A program made the position numbers and the translations under genes. From the NCBI GenBank assembly GCA_033964015.1, contig CM066922.1, positions 26,220,961 to 26,284,960 of the forward strand: 64,000 nt of DNA. The letters run 5' to 3'. Origin of the DNA: Scolanthus callimorphus. Taxonomy: Eukaryota; Cnidaria; Anthozoa; Actiniaria; Edwardsiidae. The notes below the pieces were generated by a model, which made no database searches, was not told the origin of the DNA, and saw only the letters and a list, made by a program, of their open reading frames with translations. Each line of letters opens with the position of its first letter. The stretch's first letter is position 1. Shown here in pieces: positions 1 to 10,201 of the stretch.

Positions 1-173
1 TCTGTGGGAGATTTTCAACATGGCGGCGATGGCGGCTTTGTCCCTCGCTTAAGAAACCGCTTGAATTAGAACTTTGCCCAGGGTGAATCTTTTCCAACAA
101 AAACACGCCCACGGTCCAGATTTCCAGCTTCTCTTCAGGTTTGCGAACTTCTTTTGGCGGCACAGCTTCAGGG
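1..173 (-). CDS. partial kinase-like exon (POMK/SgK196-like C-lobe?)
   Basis: On the minus strand an acceptor-like CTTAG at 174-178 is followed by a frame open to the window edge. It starts with PEAVPPKEV, continues with PEEKLEIWTVGVFLLEKI and then turns Ser/Gly-rich. The order 'PE ... EKxxIW..GVFLL' resembles the APE region and the D-x-W helix of protein kinases, closest in my memory to the pseudokinase-like POMK/SgK196 family, where the segment after APE reads like YDEKxDIWK. Only about 57 residues are visible, the catalytic loop is absent and no donor is clear. It could be the last exon of a gene lying to the left, or a pseudogene. The family call rests on memory of a short motif. Confidence 0.25.
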
Positions 174-322
174 CTAAGCGGAGTGAGTGCGGAGCACGAT
201 TTCCCTTACGGTATCAATATATAGATAATAATAATTAATAGTATCATTTATTTTTGTGAAATTATTATTATTATTGTTTTTTTAATTGTAATGAAGTATT
301 ATTAATAATAATAATTATTATT

Positions 323-622
323 ATATGGATGCCAGTGTTTTACCGGAAAGTAAAACACTCGTATTTTCCATATCTTCACTAGTGAAAATATGAAAAAGTT
401 ATATACCGTATGTCCCGGATATGCACGTTTGCAGTGTTCTTTTCCTTACTTTCGTCTGCAGTGAAATCTCGGTCGGTCACTCGAGTTTTAAGCCACAAAA
501 CTAAGTTTTGTTCTAGTTCTAAAGGGAAAAACCTTATTTCAACTATGGCAGAGAATGCTACAGCAACACAATAAGGGAAATTAGATCTTAACGCCACTGG
601 GAATCAGAAAGATTGAGGGTGG
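323..622. repeat. dispersed repeat, inverted partner of 20871-21173
   Basis: About 300 bp that match 20871-21173 in inverted orientation with scattered substitutions. It begins with ATATGGATGCCAGTGTTTTA and ends near a 'GATTGAGGGTGGC' segment. Frames through it are broken in both copies, so I read it as a non-coding mobile repeat. Confidence 0.8.
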
Positions 623-1464
623 CAATTTTTTTTGCGTATGAATTTTTTTTCGGGGATCAGGTTGTGCAATAATTGTTTTTTCGGACTCGAAAGTCATGTA
701 CGATTTTTTTTTTCGCAGACACACACGAAAAATATATTGTAATACAAAGATACCGAAAGATAACGAAACTTGTCTGAGAGACAACTATAGACAGTGGGAA
801 AGGATAAACCCACGAGGGGTGTAGGGTAGACCTGCACATCGAGCGAGACCTGTTCCCGTGGTGTTCCGTCCCAGCAGGCCGTCCAAATCATGTATGTATA
901 ATCAACAAAATTTTCTAATACTATATTTTTATTGGTTGTGTTAAAAAAGAATGAAGCTGTAAAACGTTGTCGCCATCCCCCGGCCCCTATTAGACCTAGT
1001 ACAATATTTTTCTTCCGTTGCGCGCGAAGCGCTCCCGAATTTCGAAACGCATTTCATCAAGCCTCAGAGAAAGGGTAGACGAACATTCCGTTTTTTGTGT
1101 ATAGTAAACAAAGCCTGTAGGTTTTATTATTCATGCGCGCCGCAAATTACGAAATTATTATTATTCATTTGTGCGAAGCGGTCCAAATGACGAATTTCTA
1201 TATTTGTAACGTCGAATTCACGCTTACCTAAGTGGTCTTCTTTCGAACATAGTGACGCCTGCAGGCCTATCACTGCTGGATATTTTTTGCGAGAGTTTGT
1301 TTTTCGTTGGCAAGATACACTTGTTCTTGTTGCGTGAGTCACCGACTGCATATTTGATGTTATTTTTATTAAGTATTAAGTGAAGTGAAGTAGAAAAATG
1401 CAAATGATAGAGGAGTCGCTGGAATAGCTCAAGCCTTGTCTTTGTAGGATTATACTTTCCTAGC
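623..1464. other. no gene recognised
   Basis: AT-rich sequence with short homopolymers. Frames are short and show no recognisable motif or convincing splice-site pair. A block around 1020-1340 has higher GC but nothing identifiable. Confidence 0.5.
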
Positions 1465-1489
1465 TTGAATCTATGCAATATTTCTTATT

Positions 1490-1699
1490 TTGAAAGGATT
1501 TACCTTGCACGATTTGTTTTTGGGGAATTGCCACGTCATTGTGGACGTTCTTGGAGGATGGTCAGAGGAAGTCAATACTTCAATGAGGGAGCTGTTCGGA
1601 AACCGCGGTCGCAACATTCTGATAAATCATGCAGAAAGCTGTGTTATCAAGTTCTCTCAACATCACAAGAACCCTGAAAGTCTTATCCCAATAATTTAG
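1490..1699 (+). pseudogene. unrecognised ORF remnant with a frameshift
   Basis: The frame reads a coherent protein-like stretch (HDLFLGNCHVIVDVLGGW, then SMRELFGNRGRNILI). At about 1625 the coherent reading moves to another frame, which begins MQKAVLSSSLNI, so one small indel divides it. No ATG opens the frame. I recall similar text in multicopy cnidarian ORFs but cannot name a family. It is probably a transposon-derived fragment, and it lies just outside the left end of the large TTAA element at 1767. Confidence 0.35.
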
Positions 1700-1969
1700 T
1701 CTGGACAGCAGAGTTTCTTTTTAGATAGATTTTATAGATTTGATTTTTAGTTTTATAGCTTTTTAACCCTATCCAGACTGGGCTTTCACGGCAAAAAAGT
1801 CCGCGTTTTCCAGTAGTTTTGAAGGTGGCAAAATGTCCGTAAAATTCCAAATATTCTTGTATAATTTTTACGTTTTGCCATCTCGGGAAAATACGACATT
1901 TTCCGTGGAGTTTTCCTTGCATTTTACGCGTCGTTAAATTCGATGTCATCCCTTACGTATTATGTCGGG

Positions 1970-2915
1970 TAAATCATAGCTATTCCTAGCGTTTCCTTCG
2001 CATTTTCTAGAACACGAATATTCGAAGTGTACCGTCGAGTTTTCCCGGCGTTTGCTTGGAAAGATTACGCGTGTAGTCTAAACATTTTCCTGGTCAGAAA
2101 ACGCAGGGAAAATTAACCCCGTATAATAACCCCCTTTGGTCGCGTTTTACTCGCATTTTCTCGAACAGGAATATTCGATGTGTTCCGTCGTGTTTTCCCG
2201 GCGTGAACTTGGAAAGATTACGCGAACAGTCTAAACATTTTCCTGGTCAGAAAACGCAAGGAAAATTAACCCCGTATAATAACCCCCTTTGGTCGCGTTT
2301 TCCTCGCATTTTCTCCAACAGGAATATTCGAAGTGTTCCGTCGTGTTTTCCCGGCGTGAACTTGGAAAGATTACGCGAATAGTCTAAACATTTTCCTGGT
2401 CAGAAAACACAAGGAAAATTAACCCCGTATAATAACCCCCTTTGGTCGCGTTTTCCTCGCATTTTCTCGAACAGGAATATTCGAAGTGTTCCGTAGTGTT
2501 TTCCCGGCGTGAACTTGGAAAGATTACGCGAATAGTCTAAACATTTTCCTGGTCAGAAAACACAGGGAAAATTAACCCCGTATAATAACCCCCTTTAGTC
2601 GCGTTTTCCTCGCATTTTCTAAAACAGGAATATTCGAATTGTTCCGTGGAGTTTTCCTGGCGTTTACTTGGAAAGATTACGTGAGTAGTCTAAACATTTT
2701 CCTGGTCAGAAAACACAGGGAAAATTAACCCTGTATAATAACCCCCTTTGGTCGCGTTTTCCTCGCATTTTCTTAAACAGGAATATTCGAAGTGTTCCGT
2801 GTAGTTTTCCTGGCGTTTACTTGGAAAGATTACGTGAGTAGTCTAAACATTTTCCTGGTCAGAAAACGCAAGGAAAATTAACCCCGTATAATAACCTGAA
2901 CATGAATATTCGAAG
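1970..2915. repeat. 153-bp tandem satellite, about 6 copies
   Basis: The landmark AGTCTAAACATTTTCCTGG recurs near 2075, 2228, 2381, 2533, 2687 and 2840, a period of 152-154 bp. Each unit also carries a GCGTTTTCCTCGCATTTTCT segment, GGAATATTCGAAGTGTTCCG and a run of AACCCCCTTTGGTC. The first and last units are the most divergent. Confidence 0.9.
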
Positions 2916-2919
2916 TGTT

Positions 2920-3878
2920 CTGCTGACAGGAAGTGACAGACGTGATGTTAGTTGGTTCCACGCTACTTCAAGGTCTCATGACCCCGGAAGTTGTTATTAG
3001 CGAATCACAGTTCATGTAAGAAAACATAACACTAGTACGTCCGGGTTTTGACCAATAACAAGCGGTGTTTCATCGACCTGCATTGATTTTCATTGGACCA
3101 AACAGTTTTGGCTCTCTTTTCAAATCGTGCTGCTTGCCATAATAATACACCGTTATAAGTAGTCTCAAAAATAACAAATTTGCTATACTCCCTTCCGTCT
3201 AAGCTTTTCAATATAATGGCGTACAACAACCCCGCAAATTTCGGGGTGATATTTACAAAGCTAAAGGAGATCACAGACGCTGCAAAGATCTAATAGAAAT
3301 ATTAGTCAAATGGCGGTGAGAAACAAATGGGTTCTTGAAGATAGCTAGAACCGAAGCGGTCGGACTGTCCACTGGGAATCATCAGACTAACGAGTTATTA
3401 AGAGGCTCGTAGTCATAGCCATGGAAGTCAGGATGAAAAAGACTTTGAAGGCGGCTAAGTTAACCGCCGAGTGATGAACCGCTCTTGGAAAGAAGCTATC
3501 AAGCAATAATGAACTCACGCAAGGTTAGCGTCCTTCAAGCGCAAATCGATGGAAGGTCCGCAGATAATACCAGATTTATCGGTTAGTATGAACATCCTTA
3601 ACATACTAAAACGTTTGTGCCAGTTTGATTTAATGAAAAAGCTATTAATTTATGGCCGTTCTATAAATCTTAAACACGCTGTGAATTTGCATAACTGTAT
3701 CGCATGACTTGTCTGCTCTGGAATGTCGAGAATGTCATAGCACCTTGTTGTGCAATTATTTTCCTGCAAAAACGACTTTGTTCGGAAATCTCAAAAATGT
3801 TAGCACCAGCATCTGGTTTTCAACAACAAACATCTAATGCTGTGATCATACCTGAGTTGTTTACTGCAGTAGCTAGAT
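2920..3878. other. no gene recognised, interior of compound element
   Basis: Mixed AT-rich DNA without a convincing frame. The longest open frames are under 85 codons and show no motif. This is probably the left part of the cargo of the 1767-9798 element. Confidence 0.5.
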
Positions 3879-4109
3879 TTATTGATTTATGTATTTGTTT
3901 TTGTTATAAATGTTAAATGCCGTTCCACTAGCTTCTACTGGATTTCTGGACAAATAACTTAAGACAGAATATTTAAGAGATTCCAGCAATGGTTGGCCAA
4001 AAGTATTGTTAGTAAAAAGTTTGATCTTTTTAAGGTTCCCATGAAAGAAACTAAGTAGTGGTCGTCCCGCCAAACATATCTCACGGAGACCCGAGAAACT
4101 AAATTTCAA
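3879..4109 (-). CDS. hypothetical ORF, inverted relative of 4820-5287
   Basis: This 76-codon minus-strand frame begins at a TTG rather than an ATG. Its text (FSGLREICLAGR ... IKLFTNNTF ... LLESLKYSVLS) aligns with the plus-strand ORF at 4820 (FSGSHENCLAER ... IKIFTTYF ... LLEVLKQSVLS). About 60 residues align with conserved FSG, CLA, IK-FT and K-SVLS positions, and nucleotide similarity is visible too. The two frames point away from each other and flank a foldback and a retroposed insert. They could be divergent paralogues or the arms of a decayed inverted repeat. The family is unknown. Confidence 0.3.
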   Translation of the reverse strand: MKFSFSGLREICLAGRPLLSFFHGNLKKIKLFTNNTFGQPLLESLKYSVLSYLSRNPVEASGTAFNIYNKNKYINQ

Positions 4110-4147
4110 AGTTTTCTAAAATAAATATATTTAAGCAATAAAAAGCG

Positions 4148-4308
4148 GATTTCCGTGGTTTATAATGTGAGAAACGCACTAGAGGGATGCTGGAAAAACA
4201 TAGAAAAGTTTGAAACTCACGAGCCGTAGACGAATGAGTTTCAAACTTTTCAAGTGTTTTTCCAGCATCCCAAGTGCGTTTATCACAGTCTTAAATCACG
4301 GAAATCTG
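4148..4308. repeat. foldback element, about 160 bp
   Basis: Inverted arms of about 70 bp pair through GATTTCCGTG, GGGATGCTGGAAAAACA and AGTTTGAAACTCA on the left and their complements on the right, around a short loop near 4225. No coding potential. This is a palindromic MITE-like repeat. Confidence 0.85.
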
Positions 4309-4408
4309 CATCTGCCGTGAGAATGCACAGTTCTCAACCAACCAGAGCGCGCGTATTATCTTAGCTATTTTATAAAGTTATATTAATATATAAGATTTAC
4401 AAAGATTT

Positions 4409-4749
4409 TGATTTTGAACGCTCTTATATATCGAAAATTAACGTACATCACATACAAAAAAAAAAAAAAAAAAAAGAATGTGGAGCCACCTTTGTTCTTT
4501 CTGGCTCTCCATTTTTTAAATTTTTTATTGCTTTATTTTATTTTTTATTATATAACTTTTTTTTTTTTTTTTAATTTTTTTATTTTTTTTTTCTATTCCT
4601 ATAGGAATCGAGGAAATATTTGGTCAGGATACCCCATTTCATCAAAATCAAAATCTCTGTATAGTGTTGTTAGTAGATTAGTTAGTGTATTTTTTTTTCT
4701 CTTTATGCAACATGTATGGTCGTATGTAATAGTGGAAACAAATGTTTAA

Positions 4750-4780
<31 letters not shown>
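4409..4780 (+). mobile_element. retroposed insert with poly-A tail and target duplication
   Basis: AAGATTTACAAAGATTT at 4392-4408 recurs directly after a poly-A run at 4780 (about 15-17 bp), the signature of LINE-driven retroposition. The insert has an internal A20 run, T-rich low-complexity DNA and a unique stretch from about 4594. It ends in AAATAAA followed by some 28 A. The open frame across it (4408-4749) is F/K-rich low complexity and is not a gene. The source transcript was not identified. Confidence 0.75.
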
Positions 4781-4782
<2 letters not shown>

Positions 4783-4819
4783 TTTACAAAGATTTGTCCT
4801 GCTAAAAATCAACATTTCT

Positions 4820-5287
4820 GTGAACTTTGAATTGATTTTCTCAGGTTCCCATGAGAATTGTTTGGCGGAGCGATCAGACACTGCTTATCACTTATATTCA
4901 TACCAAAACCAAATCAAAATATTTACTACATATTTCTGTAACAAGATTTTTGACCACTTCTTGTTTAAATTGCTCGAAGTTCTAAAACAATCTGTGTTAA
5001 GTGCAGCCTGTTCGATCAGGGAGTCGATACTATCTTTTTGCGATTTCCATAATCAAGTTCTTGTTTTTGAATCAGAGTTATTCTTATATCACGCGCGTCA
5101 GACGTTTTATCTGTTGGACGCAATTTTTATAGATACACTCCCTCAGTTTGATATACGATTCTTTTTTTGCTTTGGGAAAGAACGAATTAGGAGGGAGCAG
5201 GAGATTTCTGTAGTGAAATGCAAAGGACTCTATGAAGAATTCAAAACACTTTATGACAACATCAACAAAACTGAAAGCAGCTATTAA
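4820..5287 (+). CDS. hypothetical protein, 155 codons
   Basis: This frame is open for 155 codons and ends at TAA in 5285-5287. Its first codon is an ATT- or GTG-type start, so an upstream exon may be missing: TTTTCTCAG precedes GTTCCCATG at about 4851, which would serve as an acceptor. Residues 10-60 match the minus-strand ORF at 3879-4109. The C-terminal third is charged (GKERIRREQEISVVKCKGLYEEFKTLYDNINK read in pieces) and looks like helical protein. No domain is recognised. It may be a host-derived or transposon-encoded exon carried inside the 8 kb element. Confidence 0.35.
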   Translation: MNFELIFSGSHENCLAERSDTAYHLYSYQNQIKIFTTYFCNKIFDHFLFKLLEVLKQSVLSAACSIRESILSFCDFHNQVLVFESELFLYHARQTFYLLDAIFIDTLPQFDIRFFFCFGKERIRREQEISVVKCKGLYEEFKTLYDNINKTESSY

Positions 5288-5506
5288 TTTTTTTCATTTG
5301 TTTTCATTGTCCTTTGTTTCCAGACGAGACGAGACCCTTACCCATGAAGAAAAAGAGTCGACCAGCAAAGGAAAAAAGCCGTCCAACTTGTGAGTTCGGA
5401 CAAGACAGACTAGGTAGTCATCCAGCATCAGAATCTACAGCCACTTTGATGACCTACTATACGGGCCTTCTACAATCAATTAGATGTTAAGTCATGAAGA
5501 GAAACA

Positions 5507-5608
5507 CTAGCCTGAGCATCAGACCCTTCCACTTTTCGGCAAAATGAGGCAGGGGCAGCCTTTCTTTGTTCTTTATTTTTCCCCAAGAAAGCCTGATACT
5601 CAGGCTAG
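5507..5608. mobile_element. 102-bp MITE with CTAGCCTGAGCATCAG ends
   Basis: The left end CTAGCCTGAGCATCAG and right end CTGATACTCAGGCTAG form a 16-bp inverted repeat with one mismatch. The interior is non-coding. Confidence 0.7.
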
Positions 5609-6688
5609 TACAAAACGGGATTGTTGGCTGTTATATCAGACTCTTGGGTGTGTCTGGGTCATACAAGTAAGAACCGACTTTGTTCTGGGTTAGGCCGCCT
5701 AACCAATTTCTTACTGTAAGATCCTTTATCAAAAGGAAAAGCTTCAAAAATGGGCGAATAGAGAACTAAAGAGTAATGTTGAGCTTCTCACCTGTTGCTT
5801 TTTATGACAAGTTCCGCGGATGATTTGAAAGTTGAATACACCACTTTCATAATGGCCGCCACTCATTTATGTGAGGCATTCAAACTTTAAAACTATTCGA
5901 GATTTTGACATGAAATCTATTAACCGTTATAGCGCCTGATGACTTTCAAAGCATTTGTGGAGCTGAGATGAAAAGAGCAAATCTTGGACGAGATATAAGG
6001 ATCTGAAGTTCTCAAAATACAAAACGAGGCCAGAGAGGCTTTTAGTGAAAACCCCATACAAAACTCTGTATTTGTGGGGTCCTACAATTCCGCGGTCAAT
6101 ATTTAACCAAATTATACTAAAAGTTTCCGAAACAGTTCTTGAGCAGCAAGTTTTTGACTACAGTAAATGTTTCTTTCGCCTTTAATTAGAAAAACTGAAT
6201 TGTGATAGTGGTGTATATGGTTTATTTCTTGATAATGAATGTTTACCACCATATGCATTGCTACGCGGCCTCAAAATTCACTGTTGCGATTGGCAATTTT
6301 ACGCAAGACCATTGTAATGATTTTCTTGAACCAGAAAGATAAACATTCGAGGCAAGGTATACAAGGGTAGCTTAAAACCATTTTGGTTGATATGGCAATC
6401 AATTTCGACCCACTGAAGTGGCCGAATCCAGCGTTTTGGTTTGATTAACGGCTGAAAATCGCCGCAATGCATACATTGGTAAACTATAGGACACTTTTTG
6501 AAATCTACTGTTAGACATTTAAAACAATATGTATAACATGTATAACATACATTTATGCGTTGATGTTATGATTTTATCTACAATTTAGTAATGCCTATGT
6601 GAGTGAGTTATGTGTATAAGAAAGTTTATTTTGAATAAAAATGTATTGAATGGTAAATTCGTGTTGCGAGTTTAACTAATGCTGAGAG
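5609..6688. other. no gene recognised, interior of compound element
   Basis: About 1.1 kb of AT-rich DNA without an ORF of note, splice pair or repeat that I can support. Confidence 0.5.
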
Positions 6689-6699
6689 ATCGTGACGCA

Positions 6700-7050
6700 C
6701 GGGAAAGCCGAATTATCCCGCAAAAATCCTACAGGGAAAATGCAGTGAAAACGCGAATTATCCGGCAAAATCCTACAGGTATAATGCAGGGAAAACGCGA
6801 ATTATCCGGCGAAAATTATGCACGGAAATTGCAGGGAAACGCGAAATATCCAGCGGAAATCCTACAGGGATAATGTAGGGAACACGCGAATTATCCGGCA
6901 AAATCCTACAGGGATAATGAAGGGAAAACGCGAATTATCCGAGGGAAATTATGTAAGGAAAATGCGGGAAAACGCGAATTATCCGGCAACATCCTACAGG
7001 GATAATGTAGGGAAAACGCGAATTATCTGGCGAAAATCCAACAAGGATAA
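6700..7050. repeat. 44-bp tandem satellite, about 8 copies
   Basis: CGAATTATC (one copy CGAAATATC) recurs near 6710, 6755, 6799, 6842, 6887, 6930, 6976 and 7019, a period of 43-46 bp. Units alternate GGGAAAACGCGAATTATCC with AATCCTACAGGGATAATG. Its complement resembles the GCGTTTTCC..GCATTTTC part of the 153-bp satellite at 1970. The apparent Arg-rich ORFs at 6679-7060 are products of the repeat. Confidence 0.9.
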
Positions 7051-7055
7051 TTTAA

Positions 7056-8806
7056 GGTGACTCATTCGAAATTCAAAATGCACCCAACTGTGTCTAGAGC
7101 GCAAATCTGCGTCGCCAAACTCAAGGCTATAACTTTTGCGTCTTTTCCTCTATTGTTATAATTCTTTTTTCAAATCCTACTTAATGATGTATAAATAAGT
7201 TCTTAATAACCGATTTTCTTGGAAACATTTTTAGAAGTCACAATCGAAATTTTTGTGAGGCCCTAATTTCATATTCAGGCCGTACTAGAAAAAAAATTTG
7301 CCGGTTTTTGGGCTCAAATTCCAGAAATCGATTTCAGTTGAAGTAATCTCAAATCAAGCTAAGTTACAGAAAATTCGTCGGAACAGAAACGCGGTAATAA
7401 AAATGCTGCAACTTTGGCCAAAGTAGAGGGCTGATTCCAGTGATTCTGCTTGGCTTGAATTGAATTTTAATAGTGCTCCGAAAACTCATTATTTTGGGCT
7501 CTTCTCTCGGCACTATGTTGTATAGTTATGTATTAAACTTTACCGAAGGTCCGATTGCAAATACCATGAACTACTAAAATGTTCGAACATTATTTACCGA
7601 GGAAAGAAATCGTGAAAGTGCAATGAATTTATTACAATAATGTCGCGTTAAAATGTGTTGTTATTAGGAATTATTTCTTGCTAAGATGAATATAGACAAG
7701 AACCTTGTGGCATTGGTAAACTTAGTAACCAAGTTTGATCATTATGTGTGCTTATTCGGTATAGAAGAAAATTCCAAAGTTACGACATTCACCCTTTAGT
7801 CTTGCACGCAGATTTGAAGCTCTCTTGTTTATGAATGATAATGAAAATCTGACCCTTTTCCAGGGGGAGCTCATTAGGCCAAATCTAATCAATGGCAGTC
7901 ACGCTCCGAAAATAACAATTGTCTGTTAAAGTCCCTGTGGAACACAAACACTTGCTTTCTGTGTTCGCTGATTAGAGTAGGCCTACTGTGCTCCCCCTGG
8001 AGAAACGCCAGATTTCATTATCATTCATAAATAAGAGAGCTTCAAAACTGCGTGCAAGACTAGAGGGTGAATGCCGTAACTTTGCAATTTTCTTCTATAC
8101 CGAATAAGCACATATAATGGTCAAACTTGGTTACTAAGTTTTACCAATGCCACAAGGTTCTTGTCTATATACATCTTAGCAAGAAATAATACGTAATAAC
8201 GACACATTTTAACGCGACATTATTGTAATAAATTAATTGCGCTTTCACGATTTCTTTCCTCGGTAGATAATGTTCGAACATTTTAGTAGTTCATGGTATT
8301 TGCAATCCGACCTTCGGTAAAGTTTAATACATTACTATACAACATAGTGCCGTTGGAAGAGCTCAAAATAATGAGTTTTCGGAGCACTATTAAAATTCAA
8401 TTCAAGCCAAGCAGAATCACTGGAATTAGCCCTCTACTTTGGCCAAAGTTGGCGGCATTTTTATTACCGCGTTTCTGTTCCGACGAATTTTCTGTAACTT
8501 AGCTTGATTTGAGATTACTTCAACTGGAATCGATTCCTGGAATTTGGGCCAAAAAAACCGGCAATTTTTTTTCTAGTACGACCTGAATATTAAATTAGGG
8601 CCTCACAAAAATTTAGATTGTGACTTCTAAAAATATTTCCAAGAAGATCGGTTATTAAGACCTTATTTATACATCATTAAAGTAGGATTTGAAAAAAGAA
8701 TTATAACAATAGAGAAAAAGACGCAAAAGTTATAGCCTTGAGTTTGGCGACGCAGATTTGCGCTCTAGACACAGTTGGGTGCATTTTGAATTTCGAATGA
8801 GTCACC
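7056..8806. mobile_element. 1.75 kb near-palindromic element with TTAA duplication
   Basis: Two arms of about 830 bp (7056 to about 7885 and about 7985 to 8806) are inverted copies with a few percent divergence, around a spacer of about 100 bp. The ends read GGTGACTCATTCGAAATTC and its complement, each flanked by TTAA (7052-7055 and 8807-8810). TTAA duplication with a GG-start fits Kolobok-type or piggyBac-type MITEs. It is inserted in the 44-bp satellite, whose text resumes at 8811. There is no transposase. Confidence 0.8.
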
Positions 8807-8810
8807 TTAA

Positions 8811-9164
8811 GGAAAACGCGAATGTTCTATTTAGGAAAACGTGAGAGGTGATAACTGGAAAACTCACATGTTCCAGGCGTTTTCCTCAAACAGAAAACGC
8901 CAGGAAAAGTCGCATAATGCTGAGTTTTGCCAAGCGGTAAAACGTACAGGTAAACGGCACGTTTTCTGCCTCGGGAAAATTGACAGGAAAATGCATGGGG
9001 AAAACGCGCGTTTTACAGATGGATAAATAGAGGAAAACGCCAAGATTATGTTACGTTTTCAGCGAATTTTCTTCGCATTATCCGAACGGAAAATGCGGAC
9101 TTTTTTGCCGTGTTTTTTGACCATCTGTGACCTTTTTTGCCGTGTTTTTTGACCATCTGTGACT
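8811..9164. repeat. degenerate GGAAAACGCG-rich segment and inner terminal repeat
   Basis: Continues the satellite-like text (GGAAAACGCG, GGAAAATGCATGGGG) interrupted by the palindrome. It ends with the inner inverted repeat GCGGACTTTTTTGCCGTG and a 35-bp direct duplication (TTTTTTGACCATCTGTGAC) before a poly-G run of about 28. Confidence 0.65.
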
Positions 9165-9798
9165 GTTGGGGGGGGGGGGGGGGGGGGGGGGGGGGTAATT
9201 CGGCCCGCCCTCTATATCTCTGGAACCACTGGGGCTATGATCATCAAACTTTCACACAATGACCATGAGCCTTAGACAAATCACCACACCTATTTTGTCA
9301 CGTGGGAGCAAAATGTGACGTCACAATGACGTCATTCTCAATGTTTTATCAATTTTTTAGTAATTTTAATTAACTTCGAAAAACTTGGTAGATAATACTC
9401 TAAAAGCCAACTAATTAACATCAAGATAATGTAAATGTAATAAAAACCCTACCTCTCCCCCCCAAAGATTTTGTGTCAAAAATTAATTAGCCTGTACATA
9501 AATTACTAAGGAGTACAAGCTCCGATAGTCATAAATTGGGCAACGTGTCCAACATTAAGCTTGAAATATGAAAAATTCACGTTTTTTCGAGTTTTGCAAA
9601 ACATGCATGTCAAAAAGTGGTTGCCATGGAAACTGGGTCGTTGACACTGACATGTCATTGACATCAAAATGTCCCCAGATAAATTTAGGAAAAGTCACGA
9701 AGTTTCACCATCATAGCTGCAGTGGTTTTACAGTAATTAGGATTTTACTGAAGGGGGGCTCGAAAAGCCCCCTCCCCCCCCCCCCAGTCTGAATAGGG
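9165..9798 (-). mobile_element. right end of the compound element, inverted homologue of 10202-11127
   Basis: The sequence between the poly-G run and the CCCAGTCTGAATAGGG end matches the complement of 10202-11127, lacking about 250 bp of that element's middle. It carries two TGACGTCA octamers at 9316 and 9327. Frames here are not coding. Confidence 0.75.
9316..9334. promoter_or_regulatory. paired TGACGTCA octamers (CRE-like)
   Basis: Two perfect CREB/ATF-type palindromes, TGACGTCA, at 9316-9323 and 9327-9334, 11 bp apart. The same pair with the same spacing is in the related element at 10935-10953. Function is inferred from the motif only. Confidence 0.4.
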
Positions 9799-9802
9799 TT
9801 AA

Positions 9803-10197
9803 ACGCAGGTTTATTCTGATGATATACAGTCTGGGTTACGTTTATCGCCCTTACTGTATTAAGGTCTTATGACATCCATAAGTTTCACACTGTTATAATA
9901 ATACTAGTAATAATAATGAATAAAATACAGGTTCCACCAGGTGGCTCTTCCCCTGTATTATAGTTACATAATAAATACTTATTTTGTTACTTTATTTAAA
10001 ACATCTTCAAACTATGTAGGTTTAAAATATTAACATAATCAATTGGAGATTATATACTTACAAATTACCATATACTGACTTATTTATACTTAATTTGAAT
10101 TGTCGTACATTAATTGTAAAAATATGATCCTACCTTGTAATAGGAAACAAATGATGTAAAACTGATATGTCGCAGGAAGAGCTCATTGGGTGAAACA
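9803..10197. other. AT-rich spacer, nothing recognised
   Basis: Sequence between two TTAA elements. AT-rich, without a frame or repeat that I can support. Confidence 0.5.
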
Positions 10198-10201
10198 TTA
10201 A

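Larger units (their letters stand above)
1767..9798. mobile_element. 8 kb compound TTAA element, piggyBac-like ends
   Basis: The left end is TTAA followed by CCCTATCCAGACTGGG. The right end is CCCAGTCTGAATAGGG followed by TTAA. TTAA duplication with CCC...GGG ends is the hallmark of piggyBac-type elements. A second inverted pair lies inside: CACGGCAAAAAAGTCCGC near 1788 and its complement near 9092-9110. Between these lie a 153-bp satellite, two unknown ORFs, a 44-bp satellite and a nested palindrome. No transposase is visible, so the element is non-autonomous or cargo-laden. The right 640 bp match element 10202-11127 in inverted orientation, so the unit may be two elements fused or one that acquired sequence. 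Confidence 0.6.

Noticed and set aside
4408..4749. 113-codon F/K/Y-rich ORF
   Set aside because: It is encoded by poly-A and poly-T tracts inside a retroposed insert.
6679..7060. Arg/Tyr-rich coding ORFs
   Set aside because: The frames are translations of the 44-bp satellite.
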